A stretch of 64,000 nucleotides of DNA from positions 3,895,501 through 3,959,500 of the forward strand of contig NZ_CP019426.1 in the NCBI RefSeq assembly GCF_009834515.1, in the 5' to 3' direction. Below, in pieces: positions 8,952 through 16,064 of this stretch; the stretch's first letter is position 1; each line of letters begins with the position of its first letter. Under the pieces are notes generated by a model. The model did no database searches. It was not told the origin of the DNA and saw only the letters and a list, made by a program, of their open reading frames with translations. A program made the translations under genes and the position numbers. This DNA is from Pseudomonas sp. R84 (GTDB taxonomy: Bacteria; Pseudomonadota; Gammaproteobacteria; Pseudomonadales; Pseudomonadaceae).

Positions 8952-9217
8952 GGTGAAGCTCCTTGATTGTTGGAGCCGCCACATTTCGCTGCGAAACGAA
9001 GAGAGGTGGCAGCTGTACGCAGGTTCGCAGACCGGGAATCAAGGAACCCGGCATACCCGAAGGTATCCCGCGCACAACCGCCATAAAGTACCGTTGCCAT
9101 AAATTTTGAATGACAACAATTCGGAGCGCTGTGCGCCTTGATTAATCCGGGCTGCGAAACCCGATCGCTGATTCGTCAGCGACCGCACCACAATAGAACT
9201 CACCCCAAAGGCGCACA
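8952..9217 (-). promoter_or_regulatory. Candidate structured mRNA leader, copy A
   Basis: Read on the minus strand, the leader folds as follows. P1: 9208-9217 pairs with 9130-9139 (10 bp). P2: 9167-9171 with 9176-9180. P3 at 9148-9163 is a CGGG/CCCG stem with loop TTTCGCAG. P4: 9071-9082 with 9008-9019 (12 bp including wobbles). P5: 9053-9057 with 9062-9066 over a TTCG loop. P6: CCGGG arms 9032-9036 and 9047-9051. P7 at 8985-9000 is a TTCG/CGAA stem with the same loop TTTCGCAG. The P6 loop (9037-9046) pairs with the Shine-Dalgarno region 8959-8968 over 10 bases. The element 9024-9030 (CTGCGAA) can pair with the P3 or the P7 loop. Copies B and C keep all of this with different bases. Confidence 0.8.
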
Positions 9218-9313
9218 AGCCGGCGGATTCTGGCGTAGCTGTAGGCAAAGGCGCAAGGATATGTAGCCTGAGAGAGTGTCTGGAGATGTCTTTTTAAACG
9301 TTGGTGTTTATCG

Positions 9314-9636
9314 GGCCAATCATTGCGTCCTGCCGTCTAAAATTGATCCCGTCACCTGTTGCCAAGGATTCCCCCTGCTCGCCCCGCCTCGCGACCATAT
9401 CCAGCAGTCAACCAATAATTTGTAAGTAAATATTGAGCGCGCCGACTGCCTCGGGCATGCTGCGCGCAGCACATTTACATGGACAGTAAAGCTTTATGCG
9501 CCCCTCCAAGGACACGCCCTTTTCTTCGCGCGCACACGCTGGACACCCCCGCATTATTTTGGCGGCCGATACCCCTCGCTCCCATATCGACCCCATTCCG
9601 GTCAAGGAAAACTGAAACTTTGAAAAGGAACATTTC
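9314..9636. other. Gene-free stretch upstream of the PAAR gene
   Basis: These 323 bases lie between the end of repeat copy A and the PAAR start. I see no convincing gene or hairpin; it probably holds the promoter of the PAAR operon. AAGGAA six bases before 9637 is a good ribosome-binding site. Confidence 0.5.
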
Positions 9637-10134
9637 ATGAGTGGCAAACCCGCTGCGCGAGTGACAGATCCAACCAATTGCCCGCTTCCTGGGCATGGCA
9701 CAAACCCTATTGTCAGCGGCTCGCCCAATGTGAATTTCGACGGCCTTGCCGCCGCTCGAATGACCGACAAATCCGCCTGCGGTAGCCCAATCACGGGCGC
9801 CGTCAGCGCTACGGTTTTCATCAATGGGCTGAACGCTGCGACCAAAGACAGTACCGGTGGCCACGGCAACGTGGTTATCGGCGGATCCGGCACGGTTATC
9901 ATTGGCGACACCGTCGTATCAGCGCCTTTCAGCGGTCTGACGTCGATGCCCGTGCACTTCAGCGACAAGTTCAGGCTTATTGACGACGAGTCAGGGGAGC
10001 CGCTAGCTAATCTTGATTACGCCATTCAGCGAGCTGACGGCAGCATTGAGCACGGTGTCAGCGATTCAATGGGGTATACGCACGTAATTAGCTCGCACCT
10101 CGCCGAAACGATCCAACTGTTTTTGGAGGATTGA
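9637..10134 (+). CDS. PAAR-domain protein with C-terminal extension (T6SS spike tip)
   Basis: The 165-residue product begins with a PAAR domain (about residues 1-105): SGKPAARVTDPTNCPLPGHG, then repeated glycine-rich turns such as NVNFDGLAAARMTDKSAC, GGHGNVVIGGSGTVIIGDT. A C-terminal segment (about 108-165, FRLIDDESGEPLANLDYAI and GVSDSMGYTHVI) resembles the transthyretin-like extensions found on PAAR and VgrG proteins. PAAR proteins sharpen the VgrG spike of type VI secretion and carry effectors. It is followed by a small gene, a lysozyme-like effector and an immunity gene, so it is likely the carrier for that effector. Confidence 0.88.
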   Translation: MSGKPAARVTDPTNCPLPGHGTNPIVSGSPNVNFDGLAAARMTDKSACGSPITGAVSATVFINGLNAATKDSTGGHGNVVIGGSGTVIIGDTVVSAPFSGLTSMPVHFSDKFRLIDDESGEPLANLDYAIQRADGSIEHGVSDSMGYTHVISSHLAETIQLFLED

Positions 10135-10136
10135 AA

Positions 10137-10274
10137 ATGGATGTAGATAAAACTCAAGAAAACTACCGTGTACAAGGCTCCATGGCCAAAAGCATAAAGT
10201 TCTTTATTTCCACTCTCCAAAACAGCCACCAGCAGAGCATCAAAGAAAATAACGGAAGTTTTCCTCATGGCTGA
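10137..10274 (+). CDS. Small protein (45 aa) between PAAR and effector
   Basis: A good GGAGG ribosome-binding site seven bases upstream, overlapping the end of the PAAR gene, precedes ATG 10137. The frame encodes 45 polar residues (MDVDKTQENYRVQGSMAK...) and ends at 10274, overlapping the start of the lysozyme gene (ATG 10267) by eight bases. No family is recognised. It could be a short linker or chaperone for loading the effector, or a translational-coupling leader. Only the strong initiation site and the tight packing support it. Confidence 0.5.
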   Translation: MDVDKTQENYRVQGSMAKSIKFFISTLQNSHQQSIKENNGSFPHG

Positions 10275-10890
10275 AGTCATTAGCAAAAACGGCCGGAAAA
10301 TGTCATCTGTAGCCACCAGAACGGTGACGCCTGTCAAAGACTCCAGCCCTAAAGCTGTATCCGTAGACGCAAAGCAACAAAAGAGGCGTGCCGAGAACGC
10401 AGAGTTCTTAAAGAATAAAAATGTGAAGGCCTTTCTGGATACGTTGGCACAAGTCGAGGGTGGCAATTATCACGCGAAATTCGGATATGGTTGGGCAGCC
10501 GGCTGGAAATCCGGGAAGTGGACATTCAGTGATGAGTCGACTCACCCAGGACCAGGTTTTGGTGGTTCAACTACAGCTTCTGGAAGGTACCAAATCACGA
10601 AAGCCACATGGTCGGAGCTCTCCATCAAAGCAATGGGACTATCTGACTTCAGCCCCGGAACGCAGGACTTGATTGCCGTTGAACTCCTGCGCAACGTGAG
10701 TGCCATCGAACCGCTGACAGGTGGCGACTTAAAAACTGCAGTTGGAAAAGCATCAAAAAAATGGGAAGCGTTGCCTATGGGGCCGGGCTTGGCAAATCGA
10801 CCAATCAATGGAAAGCCTTCTGGCCAACCTTATACTGAGTACGACGAAGTAGAAAAAATATATAAAGGCTTTGGCGGTACTGTTAAATGA
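10267..10890 (+). CDS. Lysozyme-like (lambda R / GH104 type) T6SS effector candidate
   Basis: The 207-residue product has a polar N-terminal tail (about 1-55) and a peptidoglycan-lytic domain like phage lambda endolysin: FLDTLAQVEGGNYHAKFGYG with the likely catalytic Glu, then DESTHPG, GGSTTASGRYQITKATWSEL, and DFSPGTQDLIAVELLRN. It has no signal peptide, as expected for a toxin delivered by a PAAR spike into the periplasm of a rival. A periplasmic immunity candidate follows with a four-base overlap. The gene is A+T-rich compared with the flanking genome, which suggests acquisition. A prophage endolysin is the alternative, but there are no phage neighbours. Confidence 0.8.
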   Translation: MAEVISKNGRKMSSVATRTVTPVKDSSPKAVSVDAKQQKRRAENAEFLKNKNVKAFLDTLAQVEGGNYHAKFGYGWAAGWKSGKWTFSDESTHPGPGFGGSTTASGRYQITKATWSELSIKAMGLSDFSPGTQDLIAVELLRNVSAIEPLTGGDLKTAVGKASKKWEALPMGPGLANRPINGKPSGQPYTEYDEVEKIYKGFGGTVK

Positions 10891-11228
10891 AACTAAAAAT
10901 ATTAGCCATCAGCCTTTTATGTTGCGTCAGTTTATTTTCTAGCGCAGCAGACATTCCTATCAAAGAGGGAATGCCATTTTCGAAAGCCCGAAAAGCGTTG
11001 ATCAAAAATGGCTGGAAGCCGAATCCTTCCTACTCAGGTGAGTTCGGGGTTGAAAACGTCCTACAAAGACAAGGTTTCAATGAAATCGAGTCTTGCACGG
11101 AGGGCGTCCGTTTCTGCAGCTTCAACTACATCAAGAACGGAGATTGTTTAGGTGTAGGAACTGTCGGCGAAGAAGTCAAAGACATGAAAATTTATTCCTG
11201 GAACTTCAAATGTCCTGAAAAGGATTGA
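10887..11228 (+). CDS. Periplasmic immunity protein candidate for the lysozyme effector
   Basis: The 113-residue product has a clear signal peptide (KLKILAISLLCCVSLFSSAA) and a small secreted domain with four cysteines (ESCTEGVRFCSFNY, GDCLG, FKCPEKD) and the motif GMPFSKARKALIKNGWKP. Its start overlaps the effector stop (ATGA), the usual arrangement for a toxin-immunity pair. Periplasmic location matches a peptidoglycan-cleaving toxin. A second, diverged copy lies at 11479. A perfect terminator hairpin follows at 11257. Confidence 0.75.
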   Translation: MKLKILAISLLCCVSLFSSAADIPIKEGMPFSKARKALIKNGWKPNPSYSGEFGVENVLQRQGFNEIESCTEGVRFCSFNYIKNGDCLGVGTVGEEVKDMKIYSWNFKCPEKD

Positions 11229-11256
11229 AACCAGAAATCGACAACAAAGTGATAAC

Positions 11257-11301
11257 AAAAGGGACTGATTTATTTTATGAAATAAATCAGTCCCTTTTTT
11301 T
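11257..11301 (+). terminator. Rho-independent terminator after the effector-immunity operon
   Basis: A perfect 19-bp inverted repeat (11257-11275 and 11280-11298) with a TATG loop ends in a run of seven T residues. It closes the PAAR-effector-immunity operon and separates it from the effector remnant that follows. Confidence 0.88.
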
Positions 11302-11308
11302 GCTAGGC

Positions 11309-11482
11309 GTGATTGACAAGATCAAGGCCTGTGACTTTCCGGGCGCGATGCCTAAAGCAGCGACAAGGTGGGCGGCGCTTCCCGAAGGGCCCGGCAAAAA
11401 GAATCACTATCCCCCGCAACATTACGTCGAGTATCCAGAGTTTTTGTCGAGCTACAAATCGGCTGGAGGAACAACCAAATGA
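11309..11482 (+). pseudogene. C-terminal remnant of a second lysozyme effector
   Basis: The open frame encodes DKIKACDFPGAMPKAATRWAAL, PEGPG and YKSAGGTTK, which lines up with the C-terminus of the intact effector (KASKKWEALPMGPG ... YKGFGGTVK). About the last 58 residues remain and the catalytic part is missing, so it is not an active enzyme. Its stop overlaps the start of the second immunity gene (ATGA), which preserves the original toxin-immunity junction. The terminator just upstream suggests that the active module was inserted over, or recombined with, an older one. Confidence 0.75.
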
Positions 11483-11868
11483 AGGCTTCAACCCTCGTAC
11501 TTGTCGCACTTTATTGCACGGGTATCAGCGCAGCATTTGCCGATGGCTCACAGGCGCCGAACGACAAGCGCGGACCAGCAGGCATAGTCGTCGGAAAGCG
11601 TTTGGCTGCGGCCAAGTCCAAGCTCGTCACACAAGGATGGAAGCCAACGCGGATGCACACCACCGACGGTTATGAATACAGCGGCGTGGAGAAGGAGCTG
11701 GCTACACGCAAGTTTTTCGAACTGGACACCTGCTCGTTTGATAGCTCGCGCTGCATCTTGTACTACTCGAAGAAAGGCGCTTGCCTGCGCGTCGATACCA
11801 TTGGTGAGCAATTCAATAAAATTACGGTGACGCGATGGACCGGCGAATGTCCTGAACCGACTCAATAA
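11479..11868 (+). CDS. Orphan immunity protein paralogue
   Basis: The 129-residue product has a signal peptide (KASTLVLVALYCTGISAAFA) and the same layout as the 113-residue immunity candidate: GKRLAAAKSKLVTQGWKP matches GMPFSKARKALIKNGWKP, followed by DTCSFDSSRCILYYSKKGACLRVDTIGEQ and a terminal ECPEP. It overlaps the truncated effector by four bases, so its own toxin partner is dead. Orphan immunity genes of this kind can protect against rivals carrying the old toxin. Confidence 0.75.
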   Translation: MKASTLVLVALYCTGISAAFADGSQAPNDKRGPAGIVVGKRLAAAKSKLVTQGWKPTRMHTTDGYEYSGVEKELATRKFFELDTCSFDSSRCILYYSKKGACLRVDTIGEQFNKITVTRWTGECPEPTQ

Positions 11869-12025
11869 CCACACGAAGACGGCACGGTAATAATCGACTG
11901 CTCCCACAGGTTTCAGCGTCGCACACAACATCTGCAATCAGCACAAAACCCTGTGGGAGCGAGCCTGCTCGCGAAAGCGCCAGAATGACCACCCAATCAA
12001 TCACCTGGTGATCCCGACACCCGCA

Positions 12026-12385
12026 TCACTCCGACAATTGCAAATTATCCAACGCCCGATTCACCGCCAGCTCCCCGAGCATGATCAACTGCGCAATCCC
12101 CGCCAGCGCATGGCGCTGCGATGCCGGCAACAGACTGGAGACGTTCTGGGCGATGGTTTTGGCCGAAGCGAGTGTTGCACTGGCATCGACCAGCAGCTCT
12201 TCGGTTTTGTTGTCCGCCGTCACGGCATACATCCCGCGGTTTTTACGTGGGGGCGGCGTGGAACCGGGCGGACAGAGGTAATGGTCGAGCGCGCGGTAGG
12301 CGGCTTCGTGGAGTTTTTTGGAATCGATGGATTCGTAGGGGGAAACCGAGGCGGTTTCTGGCGGGTTGGGTGTTGGTTTGATCAT
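12026..12385 (-). CDS. DUF6124 family protein, copy B
   Basis: The 119-residue product is closely similar to copy A over its whole length (MIKPTPNPPE, SPYESIDSKKLHEAAYRALD, LLVDASATLASAKTIAQN, ALAGIAQLIMLGELAVNRALDN). It has no known function, no signal peptide and no membrane segment. GGAG precedes the ATG by eight bases and is predicted to be sequestered by the leader hairpin. It is separated from copy A by the T6SS module. Confidence 0.85.
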   Translation of the reverse strand: MIKPTPNPPETASVSPYESIDSKKLHEAAYRALDHYLCPPGSTPPPRKNRGMYAVTADNKTEELLVDASATLASAKTIAQNVSSLLPASQRHALAGIAQLIMLGELAVNRALDNLQLSE

Positions 12386-12647
12386 GAGTGAATCTCCAAA
12401 TCATAGAAAAGGAGCCATCATCTTTCGCTACCAAACGAAGGGGTGGTGGCCATACGAAGGTTGGTAGACCGGTGACTTGGAGAACCGGCGCGCCCGAAGA
12501 CGCCCTGCGCATGGCCACCATAATTACACAGCCCCAAAAAGGCCTGTATCGGGTGACGCTATGCGCCAAGTCTAAGCCGGGCTACCAAACCCGATCACTG
12601 ATTCGTCAGCGACCAGACCACAATAGAATCCGACCCAAAAGCGCACA
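12386..12647 (-). promoter_or_regulatory. Candidate structured mRNA leader, copy B
   Basis: Same fold as copy A on the minus strand. P1: 12639-12647 with 12560-12567. P2: 12597-12601 with 12606-12610. P3: 12578-12593 with loop TTTGGTAG. P4: 12508-12519 with 12445-12456 (12 bp). P5: 12490-12494 with 12499-12503 over TTCG. P6: CCGGT 12469-12473 with ACCGG 12484-12488. P7: 12424-12439 with loop TTTGGTAG. The P6 loop 12474-12483 pairs with the Shine-Dalgarno region 12393-12402 over 10 bases. The element at 12461-12467 (CTACCAA in the RNA) is complementary to both the P3 and P7 loops. Compared with copy A the loop changes from CGC to GGT and the element changes to match. Confidence 0.8.
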
Positions 12648-12781
12648 AGCCGGCGGATTCTGGCGTAGCTGTAGGCAAAGGCGCAAGGATATGTAGCCTG
12701 AGAGAGTGTTTGGAGATGTCTTTTTAAACGTTGGTGTTTATCGAATACTAATTGCTAACTGGGGTACAGGGGTTCAAAAGC

Positions 12782-13172
12782 ATGTCTGTAAGTGAAAAGC
12801 GACCACGACGTATTGGCCGGTGGATAGGATTATTTCTCATTGGTGCTGTGACGTGCTGGTACATAGCTATATCGCGAGTTGTCGTTTCTACTCAAAGACG
12901 GCACCAAGAACACTAATTACGTCCTGAACACACAGCACACCATCGTTCGCGGTGAACTGCTGCCCGGAAAAACAATGGGTGATATAGGACATATCTTTCC
13001 TGACAATGAATTCTTCATGCGTCTGGACTGGTGGAATTCAAAGGGCCTGAACCGTTGCATCAGCATTACGCCCCAATGGTCGACAACGGAAATTCATATT
13101 GACCGTAAAGGCGAGATTGACACCAGTGAAGGCAATGGTACTGATGGAACGCGATTGAAGGCTTGTAAGTAG
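12782..13172 (+). pseudogene. Probable frameshifted small membrane-anchored protein
   Basis: ATG 12782 opens a frame for a basic N-terminus and one transmembrane helix (GRWIGLFLIGAVTCWYIAIS) that stops at 12916. A second frame, one base off, continues from about 12876 to 13172 and encodes a soluble domain (LLKDGTKNTNYVLNTQ ... HIDRKGEIDTSEGNG). The two halves look like one protein of about 125 residues broken by a single-base shift near 12870. The family is not recognised. A short anchored immunity-type protein is possible given the T6SS module next door, but this is only inference. Confidence 0.5.
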
Positions 13173-13611
13173 GATTTAGCCGAGCTATAGGTGGCTACTT
13201 TCGGCCAAGAGCGGCCGTTTATGAGAGAAGGTTGTCGACCCCGAGCGGACACTCATAAGCACTGAGCCAGCAGCCTCCAGGTGAGCAATACCTGCGATCT
13301 CTGCTGCTAACCGCACCGCTATTTTTTGGCAGAACCGCATATGTAAGGTCTGTGCAATAGCCCAAGGATTGCGCGTCAGTGTTTGAACGAGGTGCTGATT
13401 CAGTTCAAAATCAGGCTCGACGAGCTCCACAATCACACCAAAGCTTTAGGCGCCTTAAAAACGCCCCCTCAATGCTGGCCCTACAACTAGCCTGATTGAA
13501 AGGCGTAGGATAAATAAAATTAGTCTTCGAGATAAATAGCACTTAAAATCCGTTAACGAGTCGCTCTCATAACCCCCCTCATTAAGGGGCCTTACCCAGC
13601 AGGCGAACAAG
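13173..13611. other. Gene-free stretch before the defence-like genes
   Basis: I see no supported gene here. Around 13190-13260 there is sequence of a kind that recurs between Pseudomonas genes (GTGGCTACTTTCGGCCAAG). The stretch also marks a fall in G+C content toward 13612. Confidence 0.5.
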
Positions 13612-14817
13612 ATGGATCTTTTTAATACAAAATTACCACAAAATAAACTCCATGCATCTTTCAAAGAAATTTGTAGCGACCCTAATTATACACCAGTCAA
13701 AGATGTGATCCAGTCGTGGAGTAAAGGACTATTGGAGAGATCAGGAGAACAAGTAAAGTTTATCAATGAGTTCCAGACCACCTTCAACTCTTCTTTTTGG
13801 GAACTATATCTAAATAAGATGATTATGGAACTTGGCTTCGCTGTCGATTACACCAAAGCAAGTCCGGACTTTTGCGTAAGCACTCCAAGTGGATATCAAT
13901 TCAACGTTGAAGCTGTGATATCAGATCGCCCAAAAGCTACTACCACCAAAAAGAACTCTCTCAACGAGAAAGAGTTCAGGGACCACTGCACCTTTAAGCT
14001 CATCGGAAAGATAAAAGACAAAAGAGATATTTTCAGCGGAGTCAATGGAAAACAGTTCCCCTACTCTTCCCTTGGGCATGTTCGGGGCAGGCCATTTGTA
14101 ATTGCAATTGCTCCATTTGATAGTGACCTATCACTAACGCAAAACAACGAAATAATCAACCGTGTGCTTTTTGGTATTGAACCTCCAGATGCACACGCAC
14201 TTAAAACAGGAAAACAGAGAAAAATCTCATCAATTAGCAAGCCGTCAGGCGCTCCAGTTGAGCTAGGTATATTTACAAATGACTCCTACAAAGAAATTAG
14301 CGCAGTAATTTTTTCTACTACTGGAACTTTTGGCAAGGCGGTAGTTGAAAGTGGTGTCGAGAGAATCGTCAGGGCAACAATCTTCAGAGAAATCAACAAA
14401 AACGAGCCCGCAGCCCTCCAAGGCTTCAACGGCTTAGGAATAAACAACTATCAAATAGGTCCATTAAACTATCTTATCTCCACTCGATATGATTTTGGCA
14501 GCAGCATAGCTGGCTCTGACATTCATATTTACCATTCATCCTACCACCGAGAAACTCACCTTGATGGACTGCATATATATTACAATCCATATGCCACTAT
14601 CCCCTTTGAAGCCGACACCATAGATGCCAAAGAGGTCACTCATAACTTTTACGATATAAATACTAATTCTCCTATTCAATATCACCCGGATGGCGCATTA
14701 GTATCAAGACAGCTGTACGAGCCAACCATTAATAATTTAAAATTTCTTCTTGATGCACACTCAAAAGAGGTATTAACTTCATTACACAAACAGAAAAAAC
14801 ATCCTGCGGGCGATTAG
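13612..14817 (+). CDS. Unknown protein with a PD-(D/E)XK-like motif set, defence-island candidate
   Basis: The 401-residue product is not recognised. Its N-terminal part holds an arrangement seen in PD-(D/E)XK nuclease-like folds: E64 in FWELYLNKMIMELGF, D86 in SPDFCV and E100 in FNVEAVISDRP, although the usual lysine after the last acidic residue is absent. The rest contains HIYHSSYHRETHLDGLHIYYNP near the C-terminus. There is no signal peptide or membrane segment. The gene is much more A+T-rich than the flanking genome, which points to horizontal origin, and it is followed by a second unknown gene on the same strand. A nuclease or inactive nuclease-like role is inference. Confidence 0.6.
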   Translation: MDLFNTKLPQNKLHASFKEICSDPNYTPVKDVIQSWSKGLLERSGEQVKFINEFQTTFNSSFWELYLNKMIMELGFAVDYTKASPDFCVSTPSGYQFNVEAVISDRPKATTTKKNSLNEKEFRDHCTFKLIGKIKDKRDIFSGVNGKQFPYSSLGHVRGRPFVIAIAPFDSDLSLTQNNEIINRVLFGIEPPDAHALKTGKQRKISSISKPSGAPVELGIFTNDSYKEISAVIFSTTGTFGKAVVESGVERIVRATIFREINKNEPAALQGFNGLGINNYQIGPLNYLISTRYDFGSSIAGSDIHIYHSSYHRETHLDGLHIYYNPYATIPFEADTIDAKEVTHNFYDINTNSPIQYHPDGALVSRQLYEPTINNLKFLLDAHSKEVLTSLHKQKKHPAGD

Positions 14818-14930
14818 GTGTTGCGCATAAATATTAGAGAATTAGCACTCAAACCTTTACTTAAGGTATTCAATGCCTTTCCAACGCATGAGCACTGATG
14901 GCCAGGCCAATAAATTTCAGGACGGAAAAC

Positions 14931-15872
14931 ATGATTTCGCAAAAAGAAATTACAAGCGCAGTTATGCGATGCTTAGAAATTGCGAGCTTGATAAAATCTC
15001 ATGAAAAGTATAATTCGAAATATATGGGAGCATTTCCAAGCGAAAGGGAGCTTGCTGATCCAGGAGCGCACTTGCCGGTAATCGCAGAGCAACTTGAGAA
15101 AATCGCCGAGAAACTGCAGTCATGTCAAATCAAGCCAAATTATCTCGGAGTTTCAACGGAGGCTACCGACTTCATAGCATTGTCCGAGATAATTATTTCA
15201 GAAATTAGTGAGCTTCAGTTCGACTCCCCCGAACTTAATATAACCACAGAAATAACTGCAAGTCAAAAATCCATCTCTGGATATACTTTCCTTAATCATG
15301 CTCGTGCAGCATCGCTTCCTCACACGTATAGCTTTATTGATCTACCTGATCAAAAAAGAACTCTTCAGCAATTCAGTGCACCATTTTACATCAGGCTCGC
15401 CCTTGAAGATAAATTTCGCAACATGATTGGCTTCAAGTCCTTAAGGGTTGCTCGAGGTTACCTAATACAAACCGAAGAAAGCTTTCCCGTGAGCCTTTTT
15501 ATAAAATTCCTCATGAAGAAAGGCTCCATTTTTTTTGCACTAAACGTCTCACTTGAGGACGTGAAAAACATTTACAGCTGGAGCTGCAAGTTCGTCCATA
15601 CTGGCCAGAAAGAATATCGCTGGCTAATACTTAAAGCCCTAGATGTAGTATCGCAGCTATTCGTAAATCATCAAGGATCGGGAGAGCGAATTGAAACATT
15701 GAAGCCCGGAATGACACTGGATAAATTACAAACCGCTCTTAACGACTTCACAAAGGCCGATAAGAAAAGAAATATTCCGGAGCGCCACTGGGAATTAAGT
15801 GAGAAGATTTATGACGTCAAACATTACATATATGATTCGAGAAAACGCTTTATGGGTCCTCCAAGGCGATAA
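14931..15872 (+). CDS. Unknown protein, partner candidate of the 13612 gene
   Basis: The product is about 313 residues from ATG 14931, which has AGGA upstream; an ATG at 14898 is also in frame. It is mostly helical with no signal peptide. A basic, aromatic-rich part near residues 150-245 (LALEDKFRNMIGFKSLRVAR, FPVSLFIKFLMKKGS, IYSWSCKFVHTGQKEYRW) looks like a conserved core. The Arg/His spacing is loosely reminiscent of HEPN-type RNases, but I cannot support that assignment. It shares low G+C and orientation with the gene before it, and the two may form one unit. Confidence 0.55.
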   Translation: MISQKEITSAVMRCLEIASLIKSHEKYNSKYMGAFPSERELADPGAHLPVIAEQLEKIAEKLQSCQIKPNYLGVSTEATDFIALSEIIISEISELQFDSPELNITTEITASQKSISGYTFLNHARAASLPHTYSFIDLPDQKRTLQQFSAPFYIRLALEDKFRNMIGFKSLRVARGYLIQTEESFPVSLFIKFLMKKGSIFFALNVSLEDVKNIYSWSCKFVHTGQKEYRWLILKALDVVSQLFVNHQGSGERIETLKPGMTLDKLQTALNDFTKADKKRNIPERHWELSEKIYDVKHYIYDSRKRFMGPPRR

Positions 15873-16000
15873 ATCAATCATCTGTACCTTATTCAGTATG
15901 TAAAAACACATGTGCCGTTTTGAGGTCTGCGTTGCTACGTAAAATCTGCTAGTGCTTGTGTTATCAGCCAACAACAAATTTGAGTAGTAACGCGACTTTG

Positions 16001-16013
16001 CCCCCCCCCCCCC
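16001..16013. repeat. Homopolymer of 13 C residues between convergent genes
   Basis: Thirteen consecutive C bases lie between the ends of the genes at 14931-15872 and 16065-16982. Tracts this long slip easily during replication and sequencing. It is not inside a gene I can support, so phase variation of a product is unlikely. Confidence 0.9.
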
Positions 16014-16064
16014 GACATTCAAACGTGTTCTGAAACGTTTTCACACAGCTTTGTCGGTCGCGGC

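Larger units (their letters stand above)
8519..9313. repeat. Direct repeat copy A (DUF6124 unit), about 795 bp
   Basis: This segment matches 11953-12743 from a REP half (GTGGGAGCGAGCCTGCTCGCGAA) through the DUF6124 gene, its structured leader and about 100 bp of upstream sequence. Similarity stops sharply after TGTTTATCG at 9313 and 12743. The most upstream 100 bp are almost identical and the leaders differ mainly at paired positions. The two copies flank the PAAR/lysozyme/immunity module in the same orientation. Confidence 0.85.
11953..12743. repeat. Direct repeat copy B (DUF6124 unit), about 791 bp
   Basis: Second copy of the unit at 8519-9313, in the same orientation. The two copies bracket 2.6 kb that contains only the T6SS module. 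Homologous recombination between them would delete or duplicate the module. Confidence 0.85.

Noticed and set aside
9408..9968. Long minus-strand open frames opposite the PAAR gene
   Set aside because: They are shadows of a recognisable PAAR domain on the plus strand and have no ribosome-binding site.
11225..11482. A single 85-residue gene starting right after the immunity gene
   Set aside because: Its first 25 codons run through a perfect rho-independent terminator. Only the part after 11309 has homology, to the C-terminus of the toxin.
12243..12569. Open frames crossing the DUF6124 leaders (also 9039-9248), of a kind often annotated as hypothetical proteins
   Set aside because: The bases change in a pattern that keeps RNA pairing but not amino acids or frame between the three copies, and frames differ between copies. 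They are by-products of the structured leader.
13185..13436. Minus-strand 83-residue frame in the gap before the defence-like genes
   Set aside because: The sequence resembles intergenic repeats common in Pseudomonas and has neither a ribosome-binding site nor recognisable domains.
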